64,000 bases of DNA, taken from contig CAKUXP010000001.1 of NCBI GenBank assembly GCA_934700345.1, forward strand, positions 1 to 64,000. Reading direction: 5' to 3'. Shown here in pieces: positions 60,803 to 64,000 of this stretch (position 1 is the first letter of the stretch; every line of letters starts with the position of its first letter). A model generated the notes under the pieces. It searched no databases. It was not told where the DNA came from and saw only the letters and a program-made list of their open reading frames with translations. The position numbers and the translations under genes were made by a program. The DNA is from an uncultured Fibrobacter sp. Lineage in GTDB: Bacteria > Fibrobacterota > Fibrobacteria > Fibrobacterales > Fibrobacteraceae.

Positions 60803-61441
60803 TTGAAAGGAATTGCTTTGGTATTTGCCGGATTGCTATTTGCGGGATGCGCGACAACCAGATATTATAACGAGTATGGAAGAAGTCGTATGCGCGATGG
60901 CGTTGAATATGAGAGGATCATGCCAAATCTTCGCTGGGAAAACAGCTATCCCCATGGCTGTCCGGTTATGGATTTTTATCGTCAATTTGGTGAATATGAT
61001 GAAATCGTAGATGTCTCGATTACGGAGCGGATTGATGAAATAAAGTTTTTTTCCTTTGTAATCAGCAAGCGTTCTTTTTGTTCCTATTCTGGAATGGGAA
61101 TTGTTTTTAAAAAGAGTGGCCGGGGAGAGGTTCTATCTAGAAGATCGGCAGAAATACGACAAGATACGACACCTGCGCTTTCTACAGAGATGCAAATCCA
61201 AGATACAATACCGGAAATGCCGGCTCCGGTCGATACTTCCGAGGCTTATTTCCCGAAAGAGAATTCTCCTGAAAAAAATCGGTATCTAGATGGCGGTGCG
61301 CAGGAAAAATCCAAAGAAAATGCCCGGCTTTATCAGAAGGCGATGAAGAAAAGAATTGAAGCCTCTAAAGCGCGAAACCAGGAAAAGCCTGCAGAGGATT
61401 TGAACAGTCACGGCAATGACAACAACGCAAAGCGAAATTGA
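60803..61441 (+). CDS. Lipoprotein with TTG start
   Basis: 212 aa. The TTG at 60803 has GGAGG exactly 5 bases upstream, the same geometry as several other genes here. It gives the signal peptide LKGIALVFAGLLFAGC with the lipobox Cys at 16; the ATG at 60784 is not needed. The C-terminal half is Pro/Glu/Lys-rich and predicted disordered (about 115-212). Base composition is A+T-rich. No family is recognised. Confidence 0.7.
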   Translation: MKGIALVFAGLLFAGCATTRYYNEYGRSRMRDGVEYERIMPNLRWENSYPHGCPVMDFYRQFGEYDEIVDVSITERIDEIKFFSFVISKRSFCSYSGMGIVFKKSGRGEVLSRRSAEIRQDTTPALSTEMQIQDTIPEMPAPVDTSEAYFPKENSPEKNRYLDGGAQEKSKENARLYQKAMKKRIEASKARNQEKPAEDLNSHGNDNNAKRN

Positions 61442-61547
61442 AATTTCGGATTCTTGCGGGCTTGACAGAAGCTGCGCCGAGCTTTGTCTTCTTTTTCCAG
61501 GGTTTCGATGCCATCCCAAAGAGTGCCAAATAATTTGTATGACTTTT

Positions 61548-61952
61548 TCACAGCTCTACGACTACTCCCGTTCCCAGTTTTATCGCCCGGTTCGCAAATT
61601 CGAGAAGCGTGTCGCAATAGTCGTTGATGGAATCGACAAAATCTTCGCGAAGAAGTTCGCAATCCTGTTCATTGAGCGTAAACTCTTCGATTCTTGAGTC
61701 CGGCGGAAATGGCGTATTGGGTATTTTTTCTCCGTAATAGGTCATCAATTTTGTTCCGCTAGTTGTGGGGGTTATGCCAAGCGTGTATTTTTCCACAAGC
61801 TCGTTGATGTTGACTTTTTCCCAGTTCCCTTGATACATTTCTTTTTTCAATAGACTTCTTTCAAAGCGCTTGCGAACGATTTCGGGGGCATTTGACATTC
61901 CCGATGTGTATTCGCTTGCTTTAGAAGAATACACTTCTTTCGCATTGGACAT
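61548..61952 (-). CDS. Unknown protein, complete member of a duplicated family
   Basis: 134 aa from the ATG at 61952, which has AAGGAGG 7 bases upstream. No signal peptide. The N-terminal half (KEVYSSKASEYTSGMSN, VRKRFERSLLKKE, NWEKVNINELVEKY) is related to the fragment at 62222-62458 and the C-terminal half (PDSRIEEFTLNEQDCELL) to the fragment at 61921-62190. The N-terminal half has a weak look of Rhs or polymorphic-toxin C-terminal modules, but I cannot support that. Low G+C, accessory region. Confidence 0.65.
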   Translation of the reverse strand: MSNAKEVYSSKASEYTSGMSNAPEIVRKRFERSLLKKEMYQGNWEKVNINELVEKYTLGITPTTSGTKLMTYYGEKIPNTPFPPDSRIEEFTLNEQDCELLREDFVDSINDYCDTLLEFANRAIKLGTGVVVEL

Positions 61953-62190
61953 TAGGCAGCCTCCTTGCAAATCTTGTGGTAATCGGGATAGATGCTGTAT
62001 TTTTAGATAGGCGATGCGGTAGCTTTCCTGCCAATTGCTTTTCAAGCCAATCTTCCAGTAATTGGCAGTCGGATTCTTTATCGAAAACAATTTCTTCGAT
62101 TCGCGGATCGGGCTCTTGCGGAATATTGGGGATGTTTCCGTATGTACATTCGATTCCTGTAAAGTCGAGAATAAGGCTTGCGGCGATCAC
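61921..62190 (-). CDS. Fragment or short gene, C-terminal half of the duplicated family
   Basis: 89 aa from a GTG at 62190 with GGAGG 4 bases upstream. PDPRIEEIVFDKESDCQLLEDWLEKQL corresponds to PDSRIEEFTLNEQDCELLREDFVDSI of the complete neighbour. An in-frame stop precedes the GTG. It may be a separately translated half or the remains of a frameshifted copy. Its end overlaps the next gene by 32 bases. Confidence 0.45.
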   Translation of the reverse strand: MIAASLILDFTGIECTYGNIPNIPQEPDPRIEEIVFDKESDCQLLEDWLEKQLAGKLPHRLSKNTASIPITTRFARRLPNVQCERSVFF

Positions 62191-62221
62191 ATTTCCTCCG
62201 GTCTTTTGATTTTAAAATAAG

Positions 62222-62458
62222 TTATGCTTTCGGAGCGTATTTATCGACCAGTTCATTTAAATTCACCTTCTGTTTCATCCAGTTTTCATTGAACTCGGCT
62301 TCCTTTCGCTTGCTTCGTTCGTACCGTTTCCTATCGATGTCGAAAATCGGCACTCGGTTTTGGATGTATTCCGCAGAGGTTTTTTGAGTAGGGCTTTTTC
62401 TTTTTGGATCTGATTTCCCATTCGAAGTCCGGAAAAAGTTTTCCCATGATGAATTCAA
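62222..62458 (-). pseudogene. N-terminal half of the broken family copy
   Basis: The frame (78 codons from an ATG at 62458) holds IDRKRYERSKRKEAEFNENW and KVNLNELVDKYAPKA, then a stop. It corresponds to the N-terminal half of the gene at 61548. The first part of the frame overlaps the ImmA/IrrE remnant in another phase, so the true start is lost or uncertain. Confidence 0.5.
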
Positions 62459-62579
62459 AAAATCCGCATACCGGAAATTTGGTGACTTTTTCTAGACCGC
62501 ATTTCCTTTTGATCATTTTCACAATCGGGCGGATTTGTTTCCTGCTGATCGGCTAGGCTTTAAAGCCGTTGAATGACAT
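62331..62579 (-). pseudogene. Truncated ImmA/IrrE-type metallopeptidase remnant
   Basis: From the ATG at 62579 the frame reads MSFNGFKA, then TAG, then PISRKQIRPIVKMIK...CGLEKVTKFPV...FFEFIMGKLFPDFEWEIR, which I recognise as the N-terminus of ImmA/IrrE-family peptidases paired with XRE regulators. The TAG replaces one codon, and the zinc-binding HExxH part is absent, so the gene is dead. It starts just after the XRE gene remnant. Confidence 0.65.
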
Positions 62580-62628
62580 GCCTTATTTTCTCCTCTTGTT
62601 TAAAATCCGGTTGATTTGTTCCGCTTCG

Positions 62629-62937
62629 TCATCCGAGATCAAGCTTTCGCGCAAAGGAAAGCACGAGGTTTCTCCGGGGGATTTGCAGCTTTCCCAGTCC
62701 TATTTCGACGGAATTGTTCGTGTCGTAGAAAGCTTCTTGCAAATGGGCCTTTTCGGCTTCGTCGAGGTGGTAGATTGCGGAAATTCGATTGACCCGGTCG
62801 GACGGGATCTTTCGCTTTCCGTTTTCGACGCCGGAGAGGAACGCCGGGGAGACGTCTAGCTTTTCGGCCATCTGCAGCAGAAGCTCTCCGATATCCATCC
62901 GCAAGTTCCGTAAAAATTTTCCAAAAGCTGTGATCAT
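62629..62937 (-). CDS. XRE-family transcriptional regulator, C-terminus frameshifted
   Basis: 102 aa with an N-terminal helix-turn-helix (about residues 8-60: LLLQMAEKLDVSPAFLSGVENGKRKIP). The annotated frame ends ARKLDLG, but a neighbouring frame continues as SLISDDEAEQINRILNKRRK with a stop 6 bases before the ImmA remnant, so the true gene probably ended there and has suffered a one-base change near 62640. Start at 62937 behind GGAGAA. DNA binding may survive. It faces away from the BrxA-like gene and could regulate the shared intergenic region. Confidence 0.7.
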   Translation of the reverse strand: MITAFGKFLRNLRMDIGELLLQMAEKLDVSPAFLSGVENGKRKIPSDRVNRISAIYHLDEAEKAHLQEAFYDTNNSVEIGLGKLQIPRRNLVLSFARKLDLG

Positions 62938-63117
62938 GGCGGTTCTCCATTGTTTTCTTGTATAAGCTACACTTGCCTTGAAATTTCATTAATGGTTTTA
63001 GTTAAAAAATGAACTATTTTTGGTTTATGCTGAAAAATGGCGGGATTCGGTCACCGGCTACCCGCCTGTTCGCAGGTTTTGGTTATATTTCAACCGAGGC
63101 TGTTAGTAGATACCGAA
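62938..63117. promoter_or_regulatory. Divergent intergenic region with hairpin
   Basis: A+T-rich region between the XRE gene and the BrxA-like gene, presumably holding both promoters. TATACA on the minus strand (about 62958-62963) may be the XRE -10. At 63039-63066 a hairpin GGCGGG / CCCGCC with an inner CGG-TCA-CCG lies in the leader of the BrxA-like gene. It could be an operator or an RNA structure. Confidence 0.4.
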
Positions 63118-63438
63118 ATGACCGAGGTGTTGTATAAATCTTCCCTCACGAGGGAGCCGTTTCTGTTTTACGAGATGCGCACGGTGTGCCGTCTTTTGGA
63201 CAAGGGCGTGGCGCGGGACGATATCGTCGAAACCTTCGAGAAGCAAAACCTGTTCCAATACCCGACGGAAAAGTCGGTACGGCGCATGGCGAAGGCCTGC
63301 CTTGCGCGGGTAGGCTGCTCTGGCGCTTATGAAAATAGCTTCTTAGGATTGGATTTCCAATTTCCAGGAAATACGAAAACCGTACTCGAAAAGCGAAGTG
63401 TAATTCCTCACTTTTCTTATATTGTTGTGCGCGTATAG
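63118..63438 (+). pseudogene. Truncated BrxA-like (DUF1819) protein
   Basis: 106 aa from the ATG at 63118. Residues 5-65 (YKSSLTREPFLFYEMRTV, then RDDIVETFEKQNLFQYPTEKS) match my memory of the N-terminus of DUF1819/BrxA proteins of BREX phage-defence loci, normally about 200 aa. After ACLARV the sequence loses resemblance and ends within 43 residues, so the gene is probably truncated by a deletion. Weak SD. It directly precedes an SF2 helicase gene. Confidence 0.6.
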
Positions 63439-63449
63439 GACGTTTTTTT

Positions 63450-64000
63450 ATGGCGCAGAATGTATTTAGTTATCGCAATGCGGTTGTCAATGAGTATAGC
63501 CGCTTCTCGCGCAGTTTTACGAAGATTTCGGCGGATGATATCAAGAAAGTCGTCGATGCGGAGTACGCCAATGGCCGCTATTGGCCGGATCCGTTAATCC
63601 AGATTAATCCGAATTACCAGACTAGTGCCTCAATTGACAAGCTTTGTGACGAAGGCGAACTGTCTCCTAGATGCCGTGACATATTCAAGGTTGGCAAGGA
63701 TAACGAGGGGTTAGGCGGCAAGCCGATGTCCCTATACCAGCACCAAATGCACGCCATATCGCTTGCCAAGGAACATCAAAGTTTTGTTGTCACGACGGGT
63801 ACCGGCTCAGGCAAAAGTCTTTCCTTTTTCATTCCTATCGTGGACTCTCTCTTGCGTGCGAAGGAACTGGACAAGACTCCGCATACACGCGCCATCATCA
63901 TCTATCCGATGAACGCCTTGGCCAATAGCCAGATGGAGGAAATCAACAAGTTCCGTCTTGGATGTGAAGGCATGTTCACCGTTGCTAGGTACACCGGTCA
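63450..64000 (+). CDS. SF2 DEAD/DEAH helicase, 5' end only
   Basis: First 183 codons from the ATG at 63450; the gene runs off the window. The N-terminus (FSYRNAVVNEYSRFSRSFTKI, WPDPLIQINPNYQ) precedes a Q-like motif LYQHQ, a Walker A TTGTGSGKS (115-123) and motif Ia IIYPMNALANSQ (150-161). This pattern fits large COG1205-type helicases with a C-terminal DUF1998 region, as used in DISARM (DrmA) and some BREX-associated loci. AGGA lies 9 bases upstream and TATATTG further up may be its own promoter. Confidence 0.8.
   Translation, partial: MAQNVFSYRNAVVNEYSRFSRSFTKISADDIKKVVDAEYANGRYWPDPLIQINPNYQTSASIDKLCDEGELSPRCRDIFKVGKDNEGLGGKPMSLYQHQMHAISLAKEHQSFVVTTGTGSGKSLSFFIPIVDSLLRAKELDKTPHTRAIIIYPMNALANSQMEEINKFRLGCEGMFTVARYTG

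Overview
The window looks like chromosome of a Fibrobacter-type bacterium (Fibrobacterota). It carries three GH9 cellulases and a GH43 enzyme with long beta-sandwich tails, many small lipoproteins with Ser-rich linkers, an outer-membrane lipid A acyltransferase, T9SS-like C-terminal domains, and a recA promoter with a near match to the LexA box described for Fibrobacter succinogenes. Most of the window is ordinary, densely packed chromosome. Its two ends are accessory and visibly richer in A+T.

Layout. 1-5088: a secreted cysteine-protease-like protein with calcium-binding repeats, then a tandem pair of related lipoproteins. 5136-7424: an FGE-like lipoprotein. 7480-20285 (minus strand): a long directon of an RSH (p)ppGpp enzyme, an unknown helical protein and the complex I genes nuoA-BC-D-H-I-J-K-L-M-N. 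NuoB and NuoC are fused and nuoE, nuoF and nuoG are absent. 20493-20903: ruvX. 21050-36579: a polysaccharide-degradation block of GH43 plus two very large GH9 proteins. 36711-39455: a PKD-like lipoprotein, an IS3-family remnant and recA. 39498-52142: housekeeping genes (cinA, a CobC-like phosphatase, metK, a Nif3-like gene, an exonuclease III) mixed with a cadherin-repeat surface protein and lipoproteins. 52213-60643: tRNA-Pro, Smr protein, LpxL-like acyltransferase, UDP-sugar pyrophosphorylase, mraY, a third GH9 with a T9SS-type tail, and a LemA pair. 60803-64000: an accessory end with a lipoprotein, a duplicated and partly broken unknown family, a decayed XRE/ImmA pair and, divergent from it, a truncated BrxA-like gene followed by the start of an SF2 helicase. 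This is probably the edge of a defence island.

How parts work together. The GH9 and GH43 proteins are secreted plant-cell-wall enzymes. Their tails fall into at least two classes, one like T9SS type A domains and one ending in a basic FGxRR-type motif that is shared with the cadherin protein. Gene expression signals recur. Several genes without a Shine-Dalgarno sequence have a Bacteroidetes-like TAnnTTT box four or five bases before ATG, implying leaderless mRNAs. Several secreted or lipoprotein genes instead use TTG or GTG starts behind a strong AAGGAG-type site. Heptanucleotide tandem repeats and a 96-nt Y-shaped inverted repeat occupy intergenic spaces around 41.9-43.1 kb and 47.7 kb.

All calls come from reading the sequence and from memory of families. 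No searches were run.
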